From Nocardioides sp. Root140 (GTDB taxonomy: Bacteria > Actinomycetota > Actinomycetes > Propionibacteriales > Nocardioidaceae), in assembly GCF_001426745.1 (NCBI RefSeq), contig NZ_LMFI01000014.1, positions 114,994 through 178,993 on the forward strand: a stretch of 64,000 nucleotides of DNA, in the 5' to 3' direction. The position numbers and the translations under genes were made by a program. The notes under the pieces were generated by a model. The model worked only from the letters and a program-made list of their open reading frames with translations, ran no database searches and was not told where the DNA came from. This document shows positions 8,262-15,531 of this stretch, one piece after another (position 1 is the stretch's first letter; each line of letters begins with the position of its first letter).

Positions 8262-8908
8262 TCGATTCCTCTCAACTGTTCGTCGATGGCCACCACCAGT
8301 GCGATGCCGTCGTGGCGCACCCGCTGGGAGACTGCCGAGGCGGAGACGCCCTCCGTCTCGGCGACCTCTCGTTGGGTCTGTCCGGACAGCAGACCACGCA
8401 GCACCGACAACGACCTGGCCGACATCGCACCGACCAGGCCGTCGCGCCCCAGCAGGGCTGCGTTGATCGCCGCCGCGTCAGGACGGGCGGCGTCGTCGGC
8501 CACCTCGAACGCCGTACGCACGCGACCCAGCGAGGCCCGGCCCGCGTCGGTCGACACCCGCACGATCGCCTTGCGTGCCGCCCACCAGCCCGGGCCGTCC
8601 TCGATCCGCGGGGACGTGCCGAGCACCGTGACCGCACCCCAGCCGAGTCCGTGGCGCACGTCGAGGTCGGGCAGCAGGGCCAGGCGCAGCCGCAGCGTGG
8701 CGGCGAGCGCGTCACCCAGGCGGGCGAAGGTCGCCTGGTACTCGTCGCCGGCCGTGATCCACAGCGGCACGGCGGGCGACAGTTCCGTGTTGACGTCGGC
8801 CAGGGCCTCCTCGAGCCGGGCGTGCACGACCGCCCGGTCGTCGGGGACCCGCGAACCGACCACGTCCCCGATCAGCGTGACGGTGGCGTCCTGCTTCATT
8901 CCGGCCAT
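8258..8908 (-). CDS. SatD family protein with C-terminal helix-turn-helix
   Basis: A 216-residue cytoplasmic protein. The N-terminal part (TLIGDVVGSRVPDDR, WITAGDEYQATF, RHGLGWGAV) matches the SatD family, named after a streptococcal stress locus with unclear function. Residues ~180-205 (SGQTQREVAETEGVSASAVSQRV, read in two steps around GVSASAVS) form a clear helix-turn-helix, suggesting DNA binding. The start used is the ATG at 8908; an ATG three codons downstream is also possible. No good Shine-Dalgarno is seen. An inverted repeat at 8912-8927 lies directly before the start codon and may be its own operator. Confidence 0.72.
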   Translation of the reverse strand: MAGMKQDATVTLIGDVVGSRVPDDRAVVHARLEEALADVNTELSPAVPLWITAGDEYQATFARLGDALAATLRLRLALLPDLDVRHGLGWGAVTVLGTSPRIEDGPGWWAARKAIVRVSTDAGRASLGRVRTAFEVADDAARPDAAAINAALLGRDGLVGAMSARSLSVLRGLLSGQTQREVAETEGVSASAVSQRVRHDGIALVVAIDEQLRGIE

Positions 8909-8911
8909 ATG

Positions 8912-8927
8912 AAGAAGATACCTTCTT
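8912..8927. promoter_or_regulatory. Inverted repeat just upstream of satD-like gene
   Basis: AAGAAG-ATAC-CTTCTT is a perfect 6-4-6 dyad, 4 bp upstream of the start codon of a gene with an HTH domain. Autoregulation is a reasonable inference, but an AT-rich leader artefact is not excluded. Confidence 0.4.
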
Positions 8928-8978
8928 TTTCATGGAATGCAGCATATTGCTTCACTGTCGAGGTGGGGCGCCCGGGAC

Positions 8979-9761
8979 TCAGTTGAGGGTGCGCATCGTC
9001 GGCGGTACGCCGCCTCCGGCGTGGACCGCCTCGACCAGCTCCTGGAGAGCCGTCAACGCCACCCGCTGCGACATCGGGCCGTAGGACACCCGGGCCACGC
9101 CCAGCTGCTCGAGTCGCGCCAGCGCCGGACCGCCCGGGATGCCGATCAGGGTGAGGCGCTGCGGGCCGAACGCGTCGACCAGTGCCGAGACCTGCTCCTC
9201 GTCGAGCTTGCCGGGCACGAACACCACCGGCGCACCGGCGTCGAGGTAGGCGCGGCCCCGTTCGATCGCGTCGGCCAGCACCTCACCCTTGTCGCGGTCA
9301 CCGGCCTTGACGAACGCGTCGGTGCGGGCATTGAGCACGAAGTCGACACCCTCGTCGGAGGCCACCTTCATGATCGCCTCGACGTTGGCCACGGCCTCCG
9401 CGAGCGGTCGCATCTGGTCCTCGATGTTGGCGCCCACGACACCGACACCGATCGCCTTGCGGACCGTCTCCGCCGGGTCGCCGTACCCACCCTCGAGGTC
9501 GGCCGAGACCGGCAAGGACGTCGCCGCGACGATGCGGCGGCACTCCTCGACCATCTCGTCGACGGGAATGTTCTCGCCGTCCTCGTAGCCGCGGGAGGCC
9601 GCGATCGAGTGGCTCGCGGTGGCGAGCGCGGTGGTGCCCTCCACGCCGGCGACGGCCTTCGCACTGATCACGTCCCAGACGTTCACGACGGTGAGCAGCT
9701 TGGTGTCCTGGTGGAGGCGCAGCAGCTCGGCGCCCCGGTCAATTGTGGTTTGGTCAGCCAT
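8979..9761 (-). CDS. Isocitrate lyase / phosphoenolpyruvate mutase family protein
   Basis: A 260-residue TIM-barrel enzyme of the PEP mutase/isocitrate lyase superfamily. Visible signatures are NVWDVISAK near the N-terminus, the metal-binding DLEGGYGD, and VLNARTDAFV. Members cleave or rearrange C-C or C-P bonds of 2-oxo or hydroxy acids with Mg2+. The catalytic KKCGH-type loop of true isocitrate lyases is absent, so this is not a glyoxylate-cycle enzyme; the exact substrate is unknown. Translation is taken from the ATG at 9761 (MADQTTIDRGAELL); an upstream in-frame start adds only eight residues. It seems to be a single-gene unit. Confidence 0.82.
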   Translation of the reverse strand: MADQTTIDRGAELLRLHQDTKLLTVVNVWDVISAKAVAGVEGTTALATASHSIAASRGYEDGENIPVDEMVEECRRIVAATSLPVSADLEGGYGDPAETVRKAIGVGVVGANIEDQMRPLAEAVANVEAIMKVASDEGVDFVLNARTDAFVKAGDRDKGEVLADAIERGRAYLDAGAPVVFVPGKLDEEQVSALVDAFGPQRLTLIGIPGGPALARLEQLGVARVSYGPMSQRVALTALQELVEAVHAGGGVPPTMRTLN

Positions 9762-9803
9762 GGCGCCGACGCTACTCCGACGCACCCAAGCTTGGCTCGC
9801 GGC

Positions 9804-11006
9804 TCAGTGGGTTCCACCACCTCCTGTCGCGGGCGTGCCGATCCGGAACGGCAACACCAGCACCGGGTTCTCGAACTCCGACAACCGCACGCTCACCTCG
9901 ACCTTCCACTCCCCCGGCTTCGGCAGGGTGACGGTGCCTCTCCACCGGCCGGGGCCGTCCGGTGTCAGGTCGAGGACCAGGTCCAGCCCGTCCGTCGTGG
10001 CGCGCACCCGCGGGTCGGCGTACGGCGTGACCGGCGTGCCGGCCTCGTCGAGGACCTCCAGCCGGAATCCGGTCGTGCCGGTGACCACGCTGTCCAGCGT
10101 CATCCGCAGCGTGTGCTCCGACGCCGACGCCTCGGCCACCGGACTGCCGCCCGGTTGACCGGTCGCCTCGGACGCCGCCGGGCCCGGCACGGCGAACGCG
10201 GCCGGCGTCGCCAGGGCCAGCACCAGTGCGGCGACGAGTGCGGGCCACCGGTTCGGGCGGCGTACCGCCGAGACCGCACCGGCGGCCGCCACCACCGCCA
10301 GGGCCACCAGCAGTCCGCGCCAGGTGAGCCAGCCGTCGACCCAGTGCGTCCAGTCACGCAGGCCGACCCAACCGGCACCCTCACGCACGGCAGCGAGGGG
10401 TACGACGAGCACCGCGGCGGCCAGTGCGACCAGCCAGCAGGCCTCGAGCCACCGGCCGGCGCGACCCAGCAGGAGGAGCGCGACCAACCCGAGCACCGCG
10501 AGCGCACCGGCTGCGAGGGTCAGGCCGTGGGCGAACGACAGCCCGGTCGTCACCGGTGCGGCGAACGCGTCGTTCGCCGTGCTCCCCGGGGTCGGCGCGC
10601 CCACCGCGAAGGTGAGCGAGCCGTTGACCTCGTGGCCGTCGGCCGAGGTGACCGCCCAGGCCACCACCACCGTGCCTTCGGGAAGCTGACCGGTGGGAGT
10701 GATCTCGACGTCGCGGTCGACCGTGTCCACGTCGACCGCGACCTCCTCGCCGGTGCCGGTGAAGACGTGCGTCTCGGCGGCACGCGCCACCACGCGCTCG
10801 TTGAACTCGAGGGTGATCCTCGCGGGGGCCTGCGCCACGACCGCGCCGGACCCGGGCGTGCTGGCGACCAGCTGGGCATGGGCCGAGGCCGGCCCGGCCC
10901 CGAGCGCCACGGTGGCCAGCGCGAACGCTGCGGTCAGCAGTAGCCGGACCACCCGGCCACGCCCACCGCGGCCGGCGGGCGTGGACCGGTCGAGTCGTGT
11001 GTTCAC
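9804..11006 (-). CDS. CopC domain membrane protein (YcnJ-like), copper homeostasis
   Basis: A 400-residue exported protein. A signal peptide ends at ASA-HAQL, so the mature chain starts with His, as in copper-binding CopC domains. The CopC-like beta-sandwich covers ~43-140 (ASTPGSGAVV, LEFNERV, VTSADGHEVNGSLTF; the DGHE histidine is a usual Cu(II) ligand). Several transmembrane segments follow (~150-280), then a C-terminal extracytoplasmic domain (~300-400) like the YtkA/FixH type. The GTG start at 11006 overlaps the YcnI stop as GTGA. The multi-helix CopD part is shorter than in full YcnJ. Role in periplasmic-side copper handling is inferred from family and operon. Confidence 0.78.
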   Translation of the reverse strand: MNTRLDRSTPAGRGGRGRVVRLLLTAAFALATVALGAGPASAHAQLVASTPGSGAVVAQAPARITLEFNERVVARAAETHVFTGTGEEVAVDVDTVDRDVEITPTGQLPEGTVVVAWAVTSADGHEVNGSLTFAVGAPTPGSTANDAFAAPVTTGLSFAHGLTLAAGALAVLGLVALLLLGRAGRWLEACWLVALAAAVLVVPLAAVREGAGWVGLRDWTHWVDGWLTWRGLLVALAVVAAAGAVSAVRRPNRWPALVAALVLALATPAAFAVPGPAASEATGQPGGSPVAEASASEHTLRMTLDSVVTGTTGFRLEVLDEAGTPVTPYADPRVRATTDGLDLVLDLTPDGPGRWRGTVTLPKPGEWKVEVSVRLSEFENPVLVLPFRIGTPATGGGGTH

Positions 11007-11680
11007 GCCTTGCGGCTGCGGGACAGGGCGGTGCCACCGGCGAGCAGGCCGAGCAGCCCGACCACCAGTCCGGCGATGGCCAGTCGGCTGACCCCGTCGT
11101 CGGATTCCCGGTCCGACGCGTTGCCGGAGTCGGCGTGCGACTCCGCGTCGGTGATCACGACGTTGGGTGCCGGCGCCTCGAGCTCCTCGGCGTCCTGGCC
11201 GTCCGCGGGGACCTCGGTCCAGGCGGTCTCGCCCTTCACGCAGGTCTGGATGGTCGGGAAGTCCAGGGTCGCGCCTGCGGCGTCGGGCAGCTGCACCGAG
11301 ACCTCGAAGGTGTCGCGCTGGCCGTCGGGCAGTGGCGTCTTGGCGGTGTAGACGATCTGGCCGACCCGCTCGGTGATCTCGTTGCCGTGCGCGTCCTTGA
11401 TCGGGGCGTCCAGGTTCTCCATCACCTTCTCCACGTCGTAGAACGGTTGGCGGGTCGGGGTGGCGGCCACGATCTCCTCGGGCAGCTGGATCGCGACCTT
11501 CTTCGTCGGTGATCCGTCGCAGCCGTGCGGAACGCTGAAGGTGAGCACCGTGTAGGCGCCGGCGGCAGTCTCCGAGGCGGTGACGCTGACGTGCGCCGAG
11601 GCCGCGCCGGCCCCGAGCAGGAGGGTCGCCCCCACGGCGGGCAGCAGGGCGAGTCGGGCAATCGTGCGTGAGAGGTTCAT
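11003..11680 (-). CDS. YcnI family (DUF1775) copper-binding protein
   Basis: A 225-residue exported, membrane-anchored protein. The signal peptide ends in GAASA and the mature protein starts HVSV, the conserved N-terminal His that ligates copper in YcnI proteins. The DUF1775 body includes VLTFSVPHGCDGSPTKKVAIQLPE, which is typical of the family. One transmembrane helix near 195-215 is followed by the basic tail SRSRKA. The gene lies 7 bp after the PepSY protein and overlaps the CopC-like gene, so three or four proteins are made together. YcnI is thought to be a copper chaperone outside the membrane. Confidence 0.85.
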   Translation of the reverse strand: MNLSRTIARLALLPAVGATLLLGAGAASAHVSVTASETAAGAYTVLTFSVPHGCDGSPTKKVAIQLPEEIVAATPTRQPFYDVEKVMENLDAPIKDAHGNEITERVGQIVYTAKTPLPDGQRDTFEVSVQLPDAAGATLDFPTIQTCVKGETAWTEVPADGQDAEELEAPAPNVVITDAESHADSGNASDRESDDGVSRLAIAGLVVGLLGLLAGGTALSRSRKA

Positions 11681-11687
11681 GTGCTTC

Positions 11688-13127
11688 CTATCGGGGAGTT
11701 GAAGAGGGGGTGGGGGTGGGCGCCGTGTCGAAGAAGCGGGACAGCGCGGGCACCCGGCGTACGAGCAGGTGGTCGAAGGCGAGCACCACCAGCAGGGACA
11801 GGCCGAACAGCGGCAGCAACAGGCCGAGTACGACGACCGCGACCAGCAGGAACGGCGAGGCCCGTAGTGGCATCCGGCCGCGCGGGGCTCCGACCGATCC
11901 GCCCGGACGACGTCGCCACCACATCAGGGGTCCGGTGATGCAGGACGCGATGATCGCCAGGCACATCAGGGCCGAGCCCCAGAACGACCAGAGGCCAAGG
12001 CTGCGGCCCTCGTGCAGGCCGATGCCCTGGGCGACGACCTTGGCCAGCGCCGGGTAGTCGTCGTAGCCGTAGGTCGACTCGACCTCTCCCCCGAAGCGCC
12101 CGACGTGCACGGTCCTCTCGTCCGACGGGGCGTCGAAGGCGTAGCCGATCACCGAGTAGACACCGTCCTCGGAGGCAGGGAGCGCCACGGTCATGGGGTG
12201 CCGCAGACCCTGCTCCGAGGCGATCTCGACGGCGGTGTCGAGGTTGGCCCGGCTCGAGCCCTCGTGGCCACTCGACCTCGGGACCTCGGTCTTGCCGCTG
12301 CCCCACGGCACCTCCTGTGCGTGCGAGTGCGGCAGCGACTCGTCGAGCGTCGAGGTGGGGTCCGAGACCGCGCCGGGGTCGGTGCTCCACATGGAGGTGC
12401 CCCGGTCGGTGGCCAGCTCCTGCACCTTGGCGCCGAAGATGCCGGTCCAGGGCAGCCCGGAGGCCAGCAGGAGCAGCAGTCCCACCCCGGCGACCAGGCC
12501 GATCCGGCCGTGCCGGGAGCGCAACGAGCGGGGTCGTCGGCGCCGCGCGGCCCGGCCCTTCGAGTAGAGGTAGTAGCCGGTCAGGGCCATCACGAACGCC
12601 CAGCTCGCGGCGAGCTCGATCAGGTGGTCGCCCCACTTGCCGACCATCAGGTCACGGTGGATGCGGACGGCGTAGCCGCTCAGCGTGGTGTCGGGGTTGA
12701 TCGCGCCGAGCACCTCCGCACCCCATGGGTTCACGTAGAGGTCGCGCGCCTCGCCGGAGCCGGTGACGATGGAGAACCGCGTGCTGCTGCCCTCGTCGTC
12801 GGGCTCGGTCATCGAGATGATCGTGGCGTCCGGGTAGGCGCGTTCGACGGCCGCCTCCTGCGCGGAGTACGGCTGGGTGAAGTCCATGTCGGCCGGCTGC
12901 TCGACCGTCATCACATCGGCGTGCAACAACGGTTCGAGCTGGAAGCGGAACAGGTAGATCAGTCCGGTGCTGGCCAGCACCAGCAGGATCGGCGCGACCA
13001 GGAGGCTGGCGTAGAGGTGCCACCTCCAGAACGCCCGGAACCATCCGGGCGAGGCAGCGCGCGCGGGTCGCCCCCGTGGGGGGTCGCCGTCGGGGCGCGC
13101 TGCAGGTGGATCGATCTGCAGGGTCAT
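11688..13127 (-). CDS. PepSY-associated TM helix protein
   Basis: A 479-residue membrane protein with four to five transmembrane segments and PepSY-type extracytoplasmic regions. Helix 1 (WHLYASLLVAPILLVLASTGLIYLF, read from residue ~30) carries the WH motif. The pattern is repeated by RIHRDLMVGKWGDHLIELAASWAF and by a third helix pair ending ITGPLMWWRRRP. Such proteins are often iron or copper linked oxidoreductase-type membrane proteins. The start ATG at 13127 is chosen for TGAGGAGAGAC just upstream; an upstream in-frame start lacks this. It lies within the copper-type operon with YcnI and CopC. Confidence 0.82.
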   Translation of the reverse strand: MTLQIDPPAARPDGDPPRGRPARAASPGWFRAFWRWHLYASLLVAPILLVLASTGLIYLFRFQLEPLLHADVMTVEQPADMDFTQPYSAQEAAVERAYPDATIISMTEPDDEGSSTRFSIVTGSGEARDLYVNPWGAEVLGAINPDTTLSGYAVRIHRDLMVGKWGDHLIELAASWAFVMALTGYYLYSKGRAARRRRPRSLRSRHGRIGLVAGVGLLLLLASGLPWTGIFGAKVQELATDRGTSMWSTDPGAVSDPTSTLDESLPHSHAQEVPWGSGKTEVPRSSGHEGSSRANLDTAVEIASEQGLRHPMTVALPASEDGVYSVIGYAFDAPSDERTVHVGRFGGEVESTYGYDDYPALAKVVAQGIGLHEGRSLGLWSFWGSALMCLAIIASCITGPLMWWRRRPGGSVGAPRGRMPLRASPFLLVAVVVLGLLLPLFGLSLLVVLAFDHLLVRRVPALSRFFDTAPTPTPSSTPR

Positions 13128-13220
13128 GTCTCTCCTCAGGGACACGTGCGTACGCCGCGGCGGCACCGGGTCGTCGTACGACGACATGGCGGTGCGCGGG
13201 CGCGCGGGTGCGCAGGAAAG

Positions 13221-13239
13221 GCGCATCCGTTGGATGCGC
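13221..13239. terminator. Intergenic hairpin in the copper operon
   Basis: GCGCATCC-GTT-GGATGCGC forms a perfect 8-bp stem with a 3-nt loop, 10 bp past the stop of the upstream membrane protein and ~94 bp before the PepSY gene. It has no T-run. It may be a partial terminator or RNA stability element that lowers or separates downstream expression. Confidence 0.5.
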
Positions 13240-13248
13240 AGGGTCGGG

Positions 13249-13947
13249 TCAGGCCGGGAGGAGAGCCGGCGGACCGCGGCGTACGACGCTGCGCGCCAGC
13301 GTCGTCAGGTGAGGAGGAGCCGACCGCTCGAACGCGGCCGGAGCGGCAGCGAGCGGTGCCGGCAGGGCCAGCCCGGCCAGCAGCTGGCGCAGGGACGGTA
13401 CGACGACCGCCGCGGCAAGTGCGAGAAGGGTCCAGATCGCACGTTCACCGACGGCCAGCCACAGGCCGACGAGGGCCGCGGCGCACAGGTGGAGCACCAT
13501 CATCGGGGCGTGCGCGCCGGTCATGTCGGCGATCAGGTGGTGCATGGCGTGGGGCAGGGCGAAGTCGGACTGCACCTGCGGGCGAGCGGCGGCGTACTGC
13601 TCCATCGGCGACCCGGAGCCGACCAGCGACTCGGGCCGGGCCGGCGCGACCGGGGCCGTGCCGACGGTGTGCGCAGCGTCGCCGGCGTGACCGGAGGTCA
13701 TCGTCAGCATCGCGTGCACGACGGTCTGGCCGCCGACGGTCAGCGCGACGATGCGCAGCGTGGTGGCGGGTCGACGCAGGAACCAACCGAGCCCCACGGC
13801 TGCCAAGAGATAGAACGCGACCAGGGTCGGCACCGAGGGCAGCAGGCCGTTCGCAGCCACGTGCGCCACGACGCCGGTGCTGAGGGCGACGAAGGCCAGC
13901 ACGGCGCCACGCACCCGCCGCAGCAGCGGCCCCGCGGTCCCGTTCAC
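13249..13947 (-). CDS. His/Met-containing integral membrane protein, first gene of the copper operon
   Basis: A 232-residue membrane protein with about five hydrophobic segments, not recognised as a named family. Between helices it carries metal-ligand-like residues: HAMLTMTSGHAGDAAH, then HAMHHLIADMTGAHAPMMVLH. These His/Met clusters are like those of copper-handling proteins, and the gene precedes PepSY, YcnI and CopC-like genes, so a role in copper is a fair inference. The start is the GTG at 13947. A GATACG-like element just before it, without a Shine-Dalgarno, would fit a leaderless message. Confidence 0.65.
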   Translation of the reverse strand: MNGTAGPLLRRVRGAVLAFVALSTGVVAHVAANGLLPSVPTLVAFYLLAAVGLGWFLRRPATTLRIVALTVGGQTVVHAMLTMTSGHAGDAAHTVGTAPVAPARPESLVGSGSPMEQYAAARPQVQSDFALPHAMHHLIADMTGAHAPMMVLHLCAAALVGLWLAVGERAIWTLLALAAAVVVPSLRQLLAGLALPAPLAAAPAAFERSAPPHLTTLARSVVRRGPPALLPA

Positions 13948-13995
13948 GTCGCGTATCCTCCCACAGCCCGAAAGTCCCTGACGTGTCCGCGGGTG

Positions 13996-15486
13996 TCAGC
14001 AGGTGGGCGGCGAGGCGAGGTCACGGTCGACCGACTTGAGCAGGAAGACCCGCACGTGGCAGTCGTCGTAGACCAGGTCGTAGCGGTCGAGGATCACACC
14101 CCCGATGCGTTCGGCGGGGTCCAGGCCCCAGGCGTGCAACGGGAAGACCTGCATCAGCCAGGTCGGCGGGTGGTCGCCCTGCAGCACCCCGATCAGCTCG
14201 TCGAGGTCGGGGTCGAGCACCCGGATCGGCAGGCTCCACAGGTGTTCGTACGGCGAGCGCAGCCCGCTGGCACGTTGGGCATCGGCGCGACCGTAGAGCG
14301 TCGTCGCGGTGTCACCGGGCTCGGCCGAAGCCGCCACGAACTCGCCGAGCACGGTCAGCCGCGGCGTGCCGTAGTCGGCCATCTCCCTGGCCTCGGTCGG
14401 CGTCACCCAGAGCGCCGAGCCGATCACGTAGACGACCACCGGGAGCACCAGCCAGCGCCTGCGCGCGAGCGGCATCGTCAACCCGACCGCCAGCGCGAGA
14501 CCGGGCGCGAGGCCGAGCAGGTAGTGCGTCCAGAAGTTGCCGCCGACCAGGATCCCGACAGCCTCCACCGCGATCATCGCGGCGACCGCCCACCCGAGCG
14601 CACTGCCCCGGAACCGACCGACCAGCGCCACGACGACGAGCACGATCAGCATCGGGATGATGCCGGAGAGCCAGGCGTCCTCCACGATCGCCGCGGTGCG
14701 GTTCTCGATGCCGGTGCGGTGGCCCGCGCGGATCAGCGACGACGCGTCACCGCGGAAGCTGATCGCGGCCACCCACAGCCCGTTCACGCCCGTGGGGGCG
14801 CTGAACGCCCAGCCGACCATCATCCCCACGCCGCCCGCGATCCCGGCCAGGCCGGCCAGCAGTCGGCGTGCGACGTCGGGCCAGGTGCGTTCCTTGCGGA
14901 GACCGGCGACGACCAGCACCACGAACGCGAAGACGAGGCCCTCGGCGAAGTTCTGCTTGACCGCCATCGCGAGCAGGCCGACCAGCCCGGCGGCGGCCGA
15001 CCAGGCCAGCGCCCGACCGCCCTCGTGGCGTGCGGCGATCGCCGCGCAGAGCACGCAGCCCATCACGAACGGGATCGCGAACGCCTCGCCGTTGGCGACC
15101 GGGGCCCCGACGGCGGGCGTGATCGAGAACGCCGCGGCGACCAGGGCGGCCCAGCCTGCGGCACCGCCGAGTCGGCGTACGGCGCAATAGGTGAGCACCA
15201 CGAAAGCCATGAAGAACGCGGCCACCATCCAGCGGATCGCCTCCACCGTCCCGATCGCGGCCGCCACCATGAACAGCCAGATCAGCATCGGTGGCCGGTC
15301 GACCCAGTAGTGGCCGTAGAGGCCGTCACCGCCGCGGTGCAGCAGGTCGTCGGCGACGAGGTAGAAGCCGGACTCGTCGGGGGTGATCGGCCAGTCCCAC
15401 AACACGATGCGGCCCGCGACGACCACCAGCAGGGCAAGCCACAGCGGCCAGTGGCAGCGCAGCGCACCCACACTCGATGTCAACAC
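13996..15486 (-). CDS. Membrane glycosyltransferase (GT39/ArnT-like, GT-C fold)
   Basis: A 496-residue polytopic membrane protein with about ten to eleven helices. After the first helix comes ITPDESGFYLVADDLL, the acidic DE loop that is catalytic in GT-C polyprenol-phosphate-sugar transferases, and then YGHYWVDRPPMLIW. The C-terminal ~130 residues form an extracytoplasmic domain (LYGRADAQRASGLRSPYEH, ILDRYDLVYDD). The likely role is transfer of a sugar from a lipid carrier to a cell-envelope acceptor; donor and acceptor are unknown. The GTG start at 15486 follows GGGGGACAC. It ends 48 bp before the copper operon, on the same strand. Confidence 0.78.
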   Translation of the reverse strand: MLTSSVGALRCHWPLWLALLVVVAGRIVLWDWPITPDESGFYLVADDLLHRGGDGLYGHYWVDRPPMLIWLFMVAAAIGTVEAIRWMVAAFFMAFVVLTYCAVRRLGGAAGWAALVAAAFSITPAVGAPVANGEAFAIPFVMGCVLCAAIAARHEGGRALAWSAAAGLVGLLAMAVKQNFAEGLVFAFVVLVVAGLRKERTWPDVARRLLAGLAGIAGGVGMMVGWAFSAPTGVNGLWVAAISFRGDASSLIRAGHRTGIENRTAAIVEDAWLSGIIPMLIVLVVVALVGRFRGSALGWAVAAMIAVEAVGILVGGNFWTHYLLGLAPGLALAVGLTMPLARRRWLVLPVVVYVIGSALWVTPTEAREMADYGTPRLTVLGEFVAASAEPGDTATTLYGRADAQRASGLRSPYEHLWSLPIRVLDPDLDELIGVLQGDHPPTWLMQVFPLHAWGLDPAERIGGVILDRYDLVYDDCHVRVFLLKSVDRDLASPPTC

Positions 15487-15531
15487 GTGTCCCCCGTCTT
15501 GGTCCCGGTGCAGGCCTCGTCAGCGGTGAGG

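Noticed and set aside
8937..10943. A 668-codon plus-strand frame opposite the PEP-mutase family and CopC genes
   Set aside because: Shadow frame; the opposite strand carries signal peptide, CopC and DLEGGYGD motifs.
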